From contig JAFWUX010000182.1 in NCBI GenBank assembly GCA_017523995.1, forward strand, positions 36,638-100,637: a stretch of 64,000 nucleotides of DNA. The letters run 5' to 3'. This document shows positions 26,490 through 34,708 of this stretch, in pieces. Under the pieces are notes generated by a model. It did no database searches. It was not told the origin of the DNA and saw only the letters and a program-made list of their open reading frames with translations. This DNA comes from Oscillospiraceae bacterium. Its GTDB lineage: Bacteria; Bacillota_A; Clostridia; Oscillospirales; Ruminococcaceae. Within the stretch, counting starts at the first letter, position 1, and each line of letters opens with the position of its first letter. Made by a program: the position numbers and the translations under genes.

Positions 26490-26518
26490 ATTATACCACA
26501 GATTTCCGGAAAATGCAA
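26490..26518 (-). promoter_or_regulatory. Internal promoter before dnaJ
   Basis: Minus strand TTGCAT (26518-26513), 17 nt, TATAAT (26495-26490) with an extended -10 (TGG before TATAAT). No CIRCE box here, so dnaJ may have CIRCE-independent basal expression. Confidence 0.7.
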
Positions 26519-26537
26519 CCTGCATATCTCCCGCTGC

Positions 26538-26660
26538 TCATGCTCCCAGCATCAGGACAGGGATCGGCGTGAGCGTATAGAACAGCAGCAGAATCCCCAG
26601 AACGGTCAGCGCAGCCAGCGTCATCTTGATATACTTGATGTAATCGCCCTTGTCATTCAT
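26538..26660 (-). CDS. Small membrane protein, 40 aa, between dnaK and dnaJ
   Basis: Short ORF beginning MNDKGDYIKYIKMTLAAL and ending PVLMLGA: a charged cytoplasmic N-terminus and one hydrophobic helix (about residues 13-36). The ATG at 26660 has a good site (aaagga, 9 nt upstream), and the stop is TGA at 26540-26538. It fills most of the dnaK-dnaJ gap and sits behind a long hairpin. Not a recognised heat-shock gene. The match of site, start and hydrophobic profile supports a real gene, but conservation needs checking. Confidence 0.65.
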   Translation of the reverse strand: MNDKGDYIKYIKMTLAALTVLGILLLFYTLTPIPVLMLGA

Positions 26661-26680
26661 CCGGATGTATCCTTTCATTG

Positions 26681-26730
26681 TGCGTCAGGGTACGGCGAGA
26701 GGGGCGGAAGGACATTCCACCCCTGACGCA
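26681..26730 (-). other. Long hairpin after dnaK
   Basis: Perfect 10-bp stem tgcgtcaggg (26681-26690) / ccctgacgca (26721-26730), with a second inner stem ggggcgg / ccacccc. No T run, so more likely a 3' stabiliser or processing site that sets dnaK above downstream genes than a full terminator. Confidence 0.6.
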
Positions 26731-26743
26731 CATGATCGTTTGA

Positions 26744-28588
26744 TTATGCCTCAGTGAAATCCGCATCGACAACGCCGTCATCATTGCCGCCGTTGTTCTC
26801 CGGTGCGCCGCCCATGTTCATGTTGCTGAAATCCGGAGCGCCGCCGTTCGGATTTGCCTGATTGTAGACCTTCGAGCTCAGTGCATAGAATGCATCCTGC
26901 AGTGCCTTGGTCTTTGCCTCGATCTCCTCGGTGTTATCGCCCTTGAGTGCCTCCTTGAGGGCATTCAGTGCGCTTTCGATCGGAGCCTTATCCTCAGCGG
27001 AGACCTTGTCGCCGAAGTCGCTCAGTGCCTTTTCGCACTGGAAGACCAGCGATTCGCCGTTGTTCTTTGCATCAACGGATGCCTTGCGCTTCTTATCCTC
27101 CTCAGCGAACTGCTCCGCCTCGCGGACTGCGCGGTCGATATCCTCCTTGCTCATGTTGGTCGAGGAAGTGATCGTGATGTTCTGCTCCTTGCCGGTGCCG
27201 AGGTCCTTCGCGGAAACATGCACAATGCCGTTTGCGTCGATATCGAATGTGACTTCGATCTGCGGGACACCGCGCGGTGCCGGTGCGATGCCGTCGAGAC
27301 GGAACTCGCCGAGCTTCTTGTTGTCTCTTGCGAATTCACGCTCGCCCTGCAGGACAACGATGTCAACAGCCGGCTGATTATCCGCAGCGGTCGAGAAGAC
27401 CTGCGACTTCTTGGTCGGAATGGTGGTGTTGCGCTCGATCAGCTTGGTGCAGACACCGCCCATGGTCTCCAGACCGAGGGACAGCGGAGTGACGTCGAGC
27501 AGCAGCAGACCGCCCTCAACATCGCCGCCGAGGATACCGCCCTGATATGCGGCACCGAGTGCGACGCACTCATCCGGATTGATGCCCTTGAACGGCTCCT
27601 TGCCGATTCTCTGCTTGACAGCCTCCTGCACAGCCGGAATTCTGGAAGAACCGCCGACGAGCAGCACCTTGTCGAGATCAGAAGCGCTCAGGCCGGAATC
27701 GCGGAGTGCCTGATCGACCGGACCCATTGTCGCCTTGACGAGGTCTGCGGTCATTTCGTTGAACTTTGCCTGTGTCAGCGTGAGGTCGAGGTGCTTCGGA
27801 CCGTTAGCGTCCACGCTGATGAACGGCTGGTTGATATTGGTTGTGGTCATGGAGGAGAGCTCGATCTTTGCCTTTTCAGCAGCCTCCTTCAGACGCTGCA
27901 TCGCGGTCTTATCGTTTCTGAGATCAATACCCTCGGTCTTCTTGAACTCATCGACCATCCAGTCAATGATGCGCTGATCGAAGTCATCGCCGCCGAGACG
28001 GTTGTTACCTGCGGTTGCAAGAACCTCCGTGACGCCGTCGCCCATGTCGATGATCGAGACATCGAAGGTACCGCCGCCGAGGTCGAAGACCATGATCTTC
28101 TGCTCATCTTCCTTGTCGATGCCGTAGGACAGTGCAGCAGCAGTCGGCTCGTTGATGATTCTCTTGACATTCAGACCTGCGATCTGACCGGCGTCCTTGG
28201 TTGCCTGACGCTGGCTGTCGGTGAAGTATGCCGGAACGGTGATGACAGCCTCCGTGACGGGCTCGCCGAGATATGCCTCTGCATCCGCCTTAAGCTTCTG
28301 CAGGATCATTGCGGAAATCTCCTGCGGCGTATATGCCTTGCCGTCCACGGTGACCTTTTCGTTGGTGCCCATCTTTCTCTTGATGGAAATGACGGTGTTA
28401 TCCGGGTTGGTGATCGCCTGACGCTTTGCGATCTGACCGACGAGACGCTCGCCCGTCTTGGAAACTGCGACAACAGACGGCGTGGTTCTTGCGCCCTCTG
28501 CGTTCGGGATGACAACTGCGTTGCCGCCTTCCATAACAGCGACACAGGAGTTTGTTGTACCCAGGTCGATACCAATAATCTTGCTCAT
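26744..28588 (-). CDS. dnaK: Chaperone protein DnaK
   Basis: Hsp70 chaperone, 614 aa. The N-terminal ATPase domain opens [17 protein letters not shown], with [13 protein letters not shown] and [14 protein letters not shown] phosphate loops; the substrate domain (about 380-500) and helical lid follow, and the C-terminus is acidic ([17 protein letters not shown]). The ATG at 28588 has a strong ggaggt site. It lies 43 nt after the 82-aa gene, with no separate promoter seen, so it is transcribed from the CIRCE promoter. Confidence 0.98.
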   Translation of the reverse strand: MSKIIGIDLGTTNSCVAVMEGGNAVVIPNAEGARTTPSVVAVSKTGERLVGQIAKRQAITNPDNTVISIKRKMGTNEKVTVDGKAYTPQEISAMILQKLKADAEAYLGEPVTEAVITVPAYFTDSQRQATKDAGQIAGLNVKRIINEPTAAALSYGIDKEDEQKIMVFDLGGGTFDVSIIDMGDGVTEVLATAGNNRLGGDDFDQRIIDWMVDEFKKTEGIDLRNDKTAMQRLKEAAEKAKIELSSMTTTNINQPFISVDANGPKHLDLTLTQAKFNEMTADLVKATMGPVDQALRDSGLSASDLDKVLLVGGSSRIPAVQEAVKQRIGKEPFKGINPDECVALGAAYQGGILGGDVEGGLLLLDVTPLSLGLETMGGVCTKLIERNTTIPTKKSQVFSTAADNQPAVDIVVLQGEREFARDNKKLGEFRLDGIAPAPRGVPQIEVTFDIDANGIVHVSAKDLGTGKEQNITITSSTNMSKEDIDRAVREAEQFAEEDKKRKASVDAKNNGESLVFQCEKALSDFGDKVSAEDKAPIESALNALKEALKGDNTEEIEAKTKALQDAFYALSSKVYNQANPNGGAPDFSNMNMGGAPENNGGNDDGVVDADFTEA

Positions 28589-28631
28589 AATTGTTACCTC
28601 CAAATGAATAATATATCAGAATATTTCCCGG

Positions 28632-28880
28632 TTACAGCTGTTCTTCCTTCTCCGGGAATTCCCAGATCACCGCACCCGCATCCAGCGCTGCGATGACCTG
28701 ATTGAGATAGCTCGTAGCATCCGCCTTGGAAAACGGGCCGATCTTGATTTCACGGTCTCGGGTCTCACGGGTTGCACTCATCAGTACAAAATAATACCGG
28801 TTGTTTTCATATTCATAATCCAGCTTCACAGAATCAAAGTGATCGAGATTATAAAGGATATCCTTGCGTTTCAGCCACAT
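28632..28880 (-). CDS. Hypothetical protein between grpE and dnaK, 82 aa
   Basis: Small soluble protein: MWLKRKDILYNLDHFDSVKLDYEYE..., beta-rich first half with the strands RYYFVLMSA and REIKIGPF, then a helix FSKADATSYLNQVIAALDAG and an acidic end. Unrecognised. ATG with agagggg site; it begins 22 nt after grpE and ends 43 nt before dnaK. Because its neighbours are a CIRCE-controlled heat-shock operon it should be heat-induced too. Confidence 0.75.
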   Translation of the reverse strand: MWLKRKDILYNLDHFDSVKLDYEYENNRYYFVLMSATRETRDREIKIGPFSKADATSYLNQVIAALDAGAVIWEFPEKEEQL

Positions 28881-28902
28881 GCAAAACCCCTCTTTCTATC
28901 AA

Positions 28903-29490
28903 CTAGTTGGCAACGGAAACCATTGCACAGCGGATAATTCTGTCACCGAGGCGATAGCCCTTCTGATAGACCTCGCAGACGGTGGATTCGCCGAAGTTCT
29001 CGTCCTCGATCTGCCGGATTGCATTGTGCACCTTTGGATCGAACGGCTCGTTCATCGCAGGAATCTCCTCGATTCCGAGCTTCTGCAGAATGCCTGTCAT
29101 CTGCTGATAGATCTTCTCCATGCCATTGCGGTAGGCATCATCGGTGCAGGGCGATTCCATTGCGCGCTCGAAGCTGTCCACAGCGGGCAGCAGCTCCAGA
29201 ACGGTCTTTGCAACGGCATCCTGATAGGTCTCGGATTTCTCCTTTGCCGTGCGCTTGCGGAAGTTGTCGAACTCCGCAAACAGCCGCATATATTTTTCAT
29301 TGGCTGCCTGCAAAGCCTGTTCGGCGGCATCGGGCTCCTCAACGATATCCGGCTCACCGTCATCGGTTTCATCGCCGCAGATATCCTCATCGGGCGCCTG
29401 CTCTGCTGTCTCGTCCTCATGCAGACCGCTTTCCTCGAGGGATTCGTAATCCTCGCAGCCGTCCGCATCGCGGATCTCATCATCTGTCAT
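28903..29490 (-). CDS. grpE: Nucleotide exchange factor GrpE
   Basis: GrpE of 195 aa, the ADP/ATP exchange factor for DnaK. A very acidic N-terminus (about 55 aa) precedes the long dimerisation helix with EKYMRLFAEFDNFRKRTAKEK, and the C-terminal beta domain carries NEPFDPKVHNAI and VYQKGYRLGDRIIRCAMVSV. Its ATG overlaps the hrcA stop by 4 nt (ATGA), so translation is coupled. Confidence 0.97.
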   Translation of the reverse strand: MTDDEIRDADGCEDYESLEESGLHEDETAEQAPDEDICGDETDDGEPDIVEEPDAAEQALQAANEKYMRLFAEFDNFRKRTAKEKSETYQDAVAKTVLELLPAVDSFERAMESPCTDDAYRNGMEKIYQQMTGILQKLGIEEIPAMNEPFDPKVHNAIRQIEDENFGESTVCEVYQKGYRLGDRIIRCAMVSVAN

Positions 29491-30527
29491 GTGTCGTCAT
29501 CCTCCTTTTCAGAGATCAGGTTGCTGATCTTCTCTGTGAAATATTCAAGATACGGGATCACCTTTGCGTAATTCAGCCGCATCGGACCGATCAGACCGAG
29601 TCTTCCGGCGGCTTTGCCGTCCTTCTGATACTGTCCGACGATCATGCTGGAATTGCCGATCACAAAGGTCTGCTGGGGATTCTCCCGCTTCGCATCCTCA
29701 CTGAACATCACATGAATTCCGCTGAACGTATCATTCAGCAGCGGCATGATGACATCCTGATGCTCCATGAATTCGACAATATCCTGTGTTTTCAGCTCCT
29801 GACAGGTCAGCAGATTGCGTGTGCCGTGGACGGTCAGCTCCTGCCGCATCATATCGCGGCTGAGCTCATAGAGCCCCTGCACAAGCGGGCTGAGCGTCGC
29901 CATATAGGCGCCCATTGCCGTGACAAGCTGATCGACCATTTCCGGCGAAAGGTCGCTGAGCGAGACACCGTGCAGATGCTCGGTCAGGAACGCCGTGAAG
30001 AACGAGAGCTGCTCCTCGTTGAGATCAAATTCCAGACGGCACGCCTTGTTCTTGATGTTGCCTGCCGAGGTAATCAGCAGGATCACATAGAGCCGCTTGC
30101 CGGTCGGGATGACCTCCACCTTTGAGATCACGGAGAACTGCGGCATTGCATTGACTGCAACGGCAGCGCATTTGGTGATCTCCGCGAGAGCGGTTGTCGC
30201 GGACTGGATGAGCACATCCTCTGTCAGTGCGGAATCAGCTGCAAACATGCTGTCCAGCCGTTCGCGCTCCTCCTCGGGGAGCTGCACCCCGGGCATACAT
30301 TTTTCAATGTAGAGCTTGTAGCCCTGAAAGGTCGGGATTCTGCCGGCGGAGGTATGGGGCTGTTCGAGCAGACCGAGCTGTTCAAGCACCGCCATATCGT
30401 TCCGGATGGTCGCGGAGGACACATTGATATCGGGCAGCGCGGCAATGGCCTTGGAACCGACGGGCTCGCCTGTCGTGACATATGCATCCACAACTGCCGC
30501 AAGAATCCGCAGCTTTCTGTCATCCAT
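29487..30527 (-). CDS. hrcA: Heat-inducible transcription repressor HrcA
   Basis: Repressor of 346 aa that binds CIRCE. The N-terminal winged helix is typical (LRILAAVVDAYVTTGEPVGSKAI, then SSATIRNDMAVLEQLGLLEQPHTSAGRIPT), with GAF-like and dimerisation parts after it. It is the first gene of its own regulon, directly downstream of a CIRCE box, so it represses itself along with grpE and dnaK. Confidence 0.97.
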   Translation of the reverse strand: MDDRKLRILAAVVDAYVTTGEPVGSKAIAALPDINVSSATIRNDMAVLEQLGLLEQPHTSAGRIPTFQGYKLYIEKCMPGVQLPEEERERLDSMFAADSALTEDVLIQSATTALAEITKCAAVAVNAMPQFSVISKVEVIPTGKRLYVILLITSAGNIKNKACRLEFDLNEEQLSFFTAFLTEHLHGVSLSDLSPEMVDQLVTAMGAYMATLSPLVQGLYELSRDMMRQELTVHGTRNLLTCQELKTQDIVEFMEHQDVIMPLLNDTFSGIHVMFSEDAKRENPQQTFVIGNSSMIVGQYQKDGKAAGRLGLIGPMRLNYAKVIPYLEYFTEKISNLISEKEDDDT

Positions 30528-30576
30528 TTGCCAAACGCCCCTTTCATTTGGTTTTTGCAGACTGGTTTCATTTGTG

Positions 30577-30603
30577 CTAGCACTCTGTCTCTTCGAGTGC
30601 TAA
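30577..30603 (-). promoter_or_regulatory. CIRCE operator
   Basis: Minus strand TTAGCACTC, 9-nt spacer, GAGTGCTAG: one mismatch from the consensus TTAGCACTC-N9-GAGTGCTAA. It covers the predicted start point of the hrcA operon. Confidence 0.95.
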
Positions 30604-30607
30604 GTAT

Positions 30608-30636
30608 AAGATACCACTTTTCCGCCCGAATGTCAA
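30608..30636 (-). promoter_or_regulatory. Promoter of the hrcA operon
   Basis: Minus strand TTGACA (30636-30631), 17 nt, TATCTT (30613-30608), with transcription predicted to start inside the CIRCE box. Confidence 0.88.
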
Positions 30637-30719
30637 GCCTTCCCACAGAGTTTTCACAAACTTCGTCAGATTACACAAGTTTCGCGAATAGCAGCGTGAT
30701 ATTTGTGCAAACAGAGGAA

Positions 30720-30950
30720 AGATAGAAGTGAGGAATGAGAAGTGAGAAGATGCGGTGTCCGCTTCGCGGACAATTATATAGAATTCATCTTTGCTGTTTC
30801 CTGATAAAAGCGTGCCGTTAACCAATTGTTACATCCGGTTCATCAGCTTTACCCTTCACCATTTTTAATCATCGCCGCAGGCGATACCGCAACTCCTATC
30901 TCCTAACTCCTATCTCCTATCTCCTCTCTCTTACTTTCTCCCTTTTCCGC
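30720..30950. repeat. Palindrome plus pyrimidine-tandem repeat
   Basis: Contains gtccgcttcgcggac (30759-30773) and atcgccgcaggcgat short palindromes, each joined by ACCGCAA-type sequence to tandem ctcctatctcctaact blocks (30890-30935), preceded by the reverse-sense gaagtgaggaatgagaagtgag (30726-30747). Same family as 63650-63930. No gene in 30637-31114 apart from the promoter of the pectate lyase. Confidence 0.75.
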
Positions 30951-30991
30951 AGCTAAAAGACCATTGTGCAGGTTTTCAGGAGAATCCGTCA

Positions 30992-31020
30992 TTGTTTTCG
31001 GGATAAAATATCAGTATAAT
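30992..31020 (+). promoter_or_regulatory. Promoter of the pectate lyase gene
   Basis: TTGTTT (30992-30997), 17 nt, TATAAT (31015-31020); leader about 90 nt. Confidence 0.7.
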
Positions 31021-31114
31021 GGAATCAGGACAAGATGCAGAGAAGCTCTGTCCTGTCCATTCTCATATTCTTATATTTCTTTTTTATTATTTATCTTTTT
31101 GAGGGGGAGAACTC

Positions 31115-33544
31115 ATGAAGAAACACAGAACGCAGAAAGTCGCCGCATTTTTGTGCAGCGCACTGATCGCAGCAGGCGCACTGCCTGCCGTGACGGGAAC
31201 CCGCGTATCCGCCGCAGATGCCGTCAGCTTCACCCGTGCAGAGGGCTGGTTTGAGACCGCCGTCGCGGAGTGGCAGCCGGTCTCGGGCGCAGGCGGATAC
31301 AATGTCTACGCCGACGGCAAGCAGCAGGACAGCATGCTGATCCGTCAGTACAACGGCTACTACCGCGCGGACATCCCCGGACTGAAAGCCGGCAGCCACA
31401 CGATCAAGGTTGTGCCGGTGATGAACGGCAAAGAGGATGCCGGCAAGGCAAAAGAGCAGCAGGTCACCGTCAAGGCGCATGACCGCAGCGGCTTTGCATT
31501 CGTCGGCGGCTCTGCATCCGGTGCCTATAACGATGACGGCACCCTGAAAAACGGCGCTGTCGTTCTGTATGTCACACAGGATACCAAGGACAAGGTCACG
31601 CTCGATGTTGTCACGGACAGCAAGGGCGGCAAGACCAAAGTCACCGGCATCCAGAACATCCTGACCGCCTACCAGAAGGGCACCGATTCCCGTCCGCTCG
31701 ATATCCGCTGCATCGGCAACATCACCGATCCGGCAACTTTGATGGACGGCGACCTGCTTCTCAAGGGCAGCGGCGCAAACAAGCGCATTTCCTGCGGTAT
31801 CACGGTTGAAGGCATCGGCACGGATACCGTATTCAACGGCTTCGGTCTGCGCATTGCAAACGCCTCGAACGTCGAGGTGCGCAACATCGGCTTCATGAAC
31901 TGCAACAGCGGCGAAGGCGATGATGTCGGTCTGCAGCAGAACAATGACCATGTCTGGGTGCACCACTGCGACCTGTTCTACGGCGACGCAGGCTCCGATG
32001 CCGATCAGGCAAAGGGCGACGGCGCACTCGATACCAAAACCTCGAGCTTCATCACCCACAGCTACAACCACTTCTGGGATAACGGCAAGTGCAATCTGCA
32101 GGGCATGAAGTCCGAATCGACCGAGAACCGCATCACCTACCACCACAACTGGTATGACCATTCTGATTCCCGTCATCCGCGCATCCGCACCTGCACCGTA
32201 CATATTTATAATAACTATTTCGACGGCAACGCAAAATACGGCGTCGGCGTCACAATGGGCGCCTCGGCATTCGTCGATTCCAACTACTTCCGCAACTGCC
32301 CCAAGCCGATGATGAGCAGCAAGCAGGGCACCGATGCGCAGGGCGAAGGCACCTTCTCCGGCGAAGCAGGCGGCATCATCAAGGCATATAACAATATTAT
32401 GACCGATGCCAAGAGCTATATTACCTATCAGAAGGACAGCACAAGCTTCGATGCCTACGAGGTCACAAATGCAAAGGACAGCGTTCCGGCATCCGTCAAG
32501 ACCCTCTCCGGCGGCACAGGCTACAACAACTTCGATACCGCATCCGGCATGTACAGCTACAAGGCAGATGCCCCCGCAGATGTCCCGTCTATCGTCACGG
32601 CAAATGCCGGCAGAATTCAGGGCGGCGATTTCAAATGGCAGTTCGACAACGCTGTCGATGACGCAAGCTACAGCGTCAACACCGGACTGAAAAACGCGCT
32701 GATCAATTATAAGTCGAGCATCGTTGCAATCGGCAGCGGCGCATATGTCGGCAGCAGCGAGCCTGTTGTGACAACCACCGCACCGGCAGTCACGCAGCCG
32801 TCCGTCCCCGCCGAGACAAAGACCGAACCCGCCGTCCAGACAACCGCACCCGCAGCCGTCACGGATATTCCGTCTGTTCCGGCATCGGCATATATCCACG
32901 ATTTCACCGCAAACGGCACATCGAGCACCTTCTATCAGATCAGCGGCAACCTTTCCACAAGCAAGGGCACAGCAAATTACGGCGGCAAAACGCTGACACA
33001 GTGCCTCAAGATGGAAAGCGCAACCGCAATCAGCTTCAATGCACCGGCACAGGGCACCCTGACGCTCGTGTTCGGCGAGGCAGCAGCAACCGTCAAGCTC
33101 GACGGCAGCAAGTATACGGCTGAAAACGGCATCGTGAAGGTTCCGGTCAGCGCGGGCGCACATGCAATCGCCAAGGCAGACAGCTGCAACCTGTTCTATA
33201 TGGCATTTGAGACCGGCACCGCACAGCCGCAGACCACAACCGTCCCCGAGACCACAGTCACCGTCCCTGAGACCACCGTCACCGTTCCGGAAACAACCGT
33301 CACCACGACTGTCAACGTCACCGAGACAGCCGCAGAGACCGAGCCGGCAGCCCGTCTCGCAGGCGATGTCAACTGCAGCGGCAATGTCGATGTCTCCGAT
33401 GCAGTTCTGCTCGCAAGATTCACAGCAGAGGATCCGGTCAGGATCACGCAGGCAGGTCAGCAGAATGCGGACTGCGACGGCGTCCCCGGCATCACCGGCG
33501 GCGATGTCATCCACATCCTGAAGATCATCGCCAAGCTGATTTAA
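31115..33544 (+). CDS. Secreted pectate lyase (PL1-type) with dockerin
   Basis: Cellulosomal pectinase of 809 aa that cleaves polygalacturonate by beta-elimination. In order: signal peptide (1 to about 33), fibronectin III-like domain (36-125), a PL1-type parallel beta-helix (about 125-545) with VWVHHCDLF, the calcium-site region and the SRHPRIR motif carrying the catalytic Arg, a Thr/Pro linker, a beta-sandwich domain of the kind attached to pectate lyases (about 590-695), a TVPETTVTVPETT linker, and a C-terminal type I dockerin (GDVNCSGNVDVSDAVLLARF and ADCDGVPGITGGDVIHILK). ATG with gaggggga site. A dispersed repeat begins right after the stop. Confidence 0.93.
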   Translation: MKKHRTQKVAAFLCSALIAAGALPAVTGTRVSAADAVSFTRAEGWFETAVAEWQPVSGAGGYNVYADGKQQDSMLIRQYNGYYRADIPGLKAGSHTIKVVPVMNGKEDAGKAKEQQVTVKAHDRSGFAFVGGSASGAYNDDGTLKNGAVVLYVTQDTKDKVTLDVVTDSKGGKTKVTGIQNILTAYQKGTDSRPLDIRCIGNITDPATLMDGDLLLKGSGANKRISCGITVEGIGTDTVFNGFGLRIANASNVEVRNIGFMNCNSGEGDDVGLQQNNDHVWVHHCDLFYGDAGSDADQAKGDGALDTKTSSFITHSYNHFWDNGKCNLQGMKSESTENRITYHHNWYDHSDSRHPRIRTCTVHIYNNYFDGNAKYGVGVTMGASAFVDSNYFRNCPKPMMSSKQGTDAQGEGTFSGEAGGIIKAYNNIMTDAKSYITYQKDSTSFDAYEVTNAKDSVPASVKTLSGGTGYNNFDTASGMYSYKADAPADVPSIVTANAGRIQGGDFKWQFDNAVDDASYSVNTGLKNALINYKSSIVAIGSGAYVGSSEPVVTTTAPAVTQPSVPAETKTEPAVQTTAPAAVTDIPSVPASAYIHDFTANGTSSTFYQISGNLSTSKGTANYGGKTLTQCLKMESATAISFNAPAQGTLTLVFGEAAATVKLDGSKYTAENGIVKVPVSAGAHAIAKADSCNLFYMAFETGTAQPQTTTVPETTVTVPETTVTVPETTVTTTVNVTETAAETEPAARLAGDVNCSGNVDVSDAVLLARFTAEDPVRITQAGQQNADCDGVPGITGGDVIHILKIIAKLI

Positions 33545-33545
33545 G

Positions 33546-33628
33546 GTATCGCTTCGCGATGATCTGTAATGGGGACTCCGTCCCCAAGCCCCTGCTGGGG
33601 ATATAATCCCCAGACCCCATTTTATGTA
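33546..33628 (+). repeat. Dispersed intergenic repeat copy after the pectate lyase
   Basis: Begins at the stop codon: ggtatcgcttcgcgatgat, AATGGGGACTCCGTCCCC hairpin, CTGGGGATATAATCCCCAG hairpin, ACCCCATTTTATGTATG. Together with the inverted copy at 33697-33780 it flanks a shared terminator. Confidence 0.9.
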
Positions 33629-33637
33629 TGGTATAGA

Positions 33638-33685
33638 GAAAGCCGCTTCAAACAGCTTGATTGTCTGAATGAAGCGGCTTTTCTG
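33638..33685. terminator. Bidirectional terminator, AAGCCGCT type
   Basis: Stem gaaagccgcttca (33638-33650) / tgaagcggctttt (33670-33682) with T runs in both senses, between two converging genes. Confidence 0.9.
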
Positions 33686-33696
33686 TATTTTCATAT

Positions 33697-33780
33697 CAAA
33701 ACGGGATTCTTAAGGGATAGTATCCCTTAAGCGGGTTTGGGCGGAGCCCATTATCAATCATCGCCCAGCGCTACCTCTTT
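33697..33780 (-). repeat. Dispersed intergenic repeat copy, inverted
   Basis: Minus-strand copy next to the stop of the 33782 gene: GGTAGCGCTGGGCGATGATT, AATGGGCTCCGCCC, and CTTAAGGGATA/TATCCCTTAAG hairpin, ending CCCGTTTTGATATG. Confidence 0.85.
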
Positions 33781-33781
33781 C

Positions 33782-34672
33782 TCACGTAATCTCAAAGGGA
33801 ATGCGATAGGTTTTCGGGTCGGTCTCGCCCTCGACGAGCAGCTCGATCTCGAGGATATATTCGCCCTCGATCAGCGGACCGTAGATCGTGGACCAGTCAT
33901 AGACGCGAACCATCTCGGCGCCGGGCTCAATATAGTAGTCATTGTAGAGGCGCGCCTCCTGATCAATCTCGCGCAGCAGCTCGACACGCGGATCGCGGGA
34001 TTCATCGTAAATCCGGTAGACCATGCCGTATTTCCGCGCGGCATCCGGTGAATTCTTGATGTGCAGCACAATGCCCTCAGGATTGATATCCTCCGGATCA
34101 ATATAGAACTGCGGGACAAAGCCCTCTGAATCCACTTCAAACTCCGCGCGTGTGACCAGCCGCAGCATCGGAGAATCGGGATCCTCCTCATCCGCATGGA
34201 CCTTTTCCAGCATCAGCTCGAGAACATAGCTGCCGTCCTGCAGATCGCCGTAGCGTTTGCCCCAGTCCAGCTCGATCTCCTTGGTTTCACCCGCCGCGAT
34301 ATAGCGCGTGTCCGTTTTCTCCGGCGCTTCATAGTCCGGAAGCTCGCCGCAGAGCTTTTCGTCCTCCCCGTCAACCTGATAGATGCGGTAGTCCGCGGTA
34401 TAGGCACGCTCCGCATCGCCGTTGTTCGTGAGTTCCGCCGTGCATTTCGAGGGGCGCACGGTATCTGTTTTGACCTCCAGCTTCACGCCGGATGCAGCCA
34501 GATAATCGGCAGTTGTCGTTGTTGTGACGGTTGTAGCCGCAGTGGTTGTGACGGTTGTTGTCACGGCAGCAGTTTCAGCCGGCTCCTGCTCAGATTCCGC
34601 GCTGTTTCCCGCGCAGCCTGCACATCCCCATGCACAGGCGCAGAGCAGAAACATAAACAGATACTTTTTCAT
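33782..34672 (-). CDS. Lipoprotein, function unknown
   Basis: Surface lipoprotein of 296 aa: MKKYLFMFLLCACAWGCAGC signal with a lipobox-like CAGC, then a Glu/Thr-rich linker (PAETAAVTTTVTTTAATT) and a beta-rich region of apparently two related Ig-like domains; the phrase DGSYVLELMLEKV in the first matches EGEYILEIELLVEG in the second. The ATG at 34672 follows gagggg; a further in-frame start upstream is less good. Last of the operon 36791-33782 with a GH5 cellulase; probably an accessory or binding component. Confidence 0.75.
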   Translation of the reverse strand: MKKYLFMFLLCACAWGCAGCAGNSAESEQEPAETAAVTTTVTTTAATTVTTTTTADYLAASGVKLEVKTDTVRPSKCTAELTNNGDAERAYTADYRIYQVDGEDEKLCGELPDYEAPEKTDTRYIAAGETKEIELDWGKRYGDLQDGSYVLELMLEKVHADEEDPDSPMLRLVTRAEFEVDSEGFVPQFYIDPEDINPEGIVLHIKNSPDAARKYGMVYRIYDESRDPRVELLREIDQEARLYNDYYIEPGAEMVRVYDWSTIYGPLIEGEYILEIELLVEGETDPKTYRIPFEIT

Positions 34673-34708
34673 ATCAGTTACCCCTCGGAGCATTTGATTT
34701 TTGTGCGA

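Noticed and set aside
31091..33694. Minus-strand open frame of 867 codons opposite the pectate lyase
   Set aside because: It is the Cys- and Ala-rich mirror of a GC-rich gene; the plus strand has a clear signal peptide, family motifs and dockerin.
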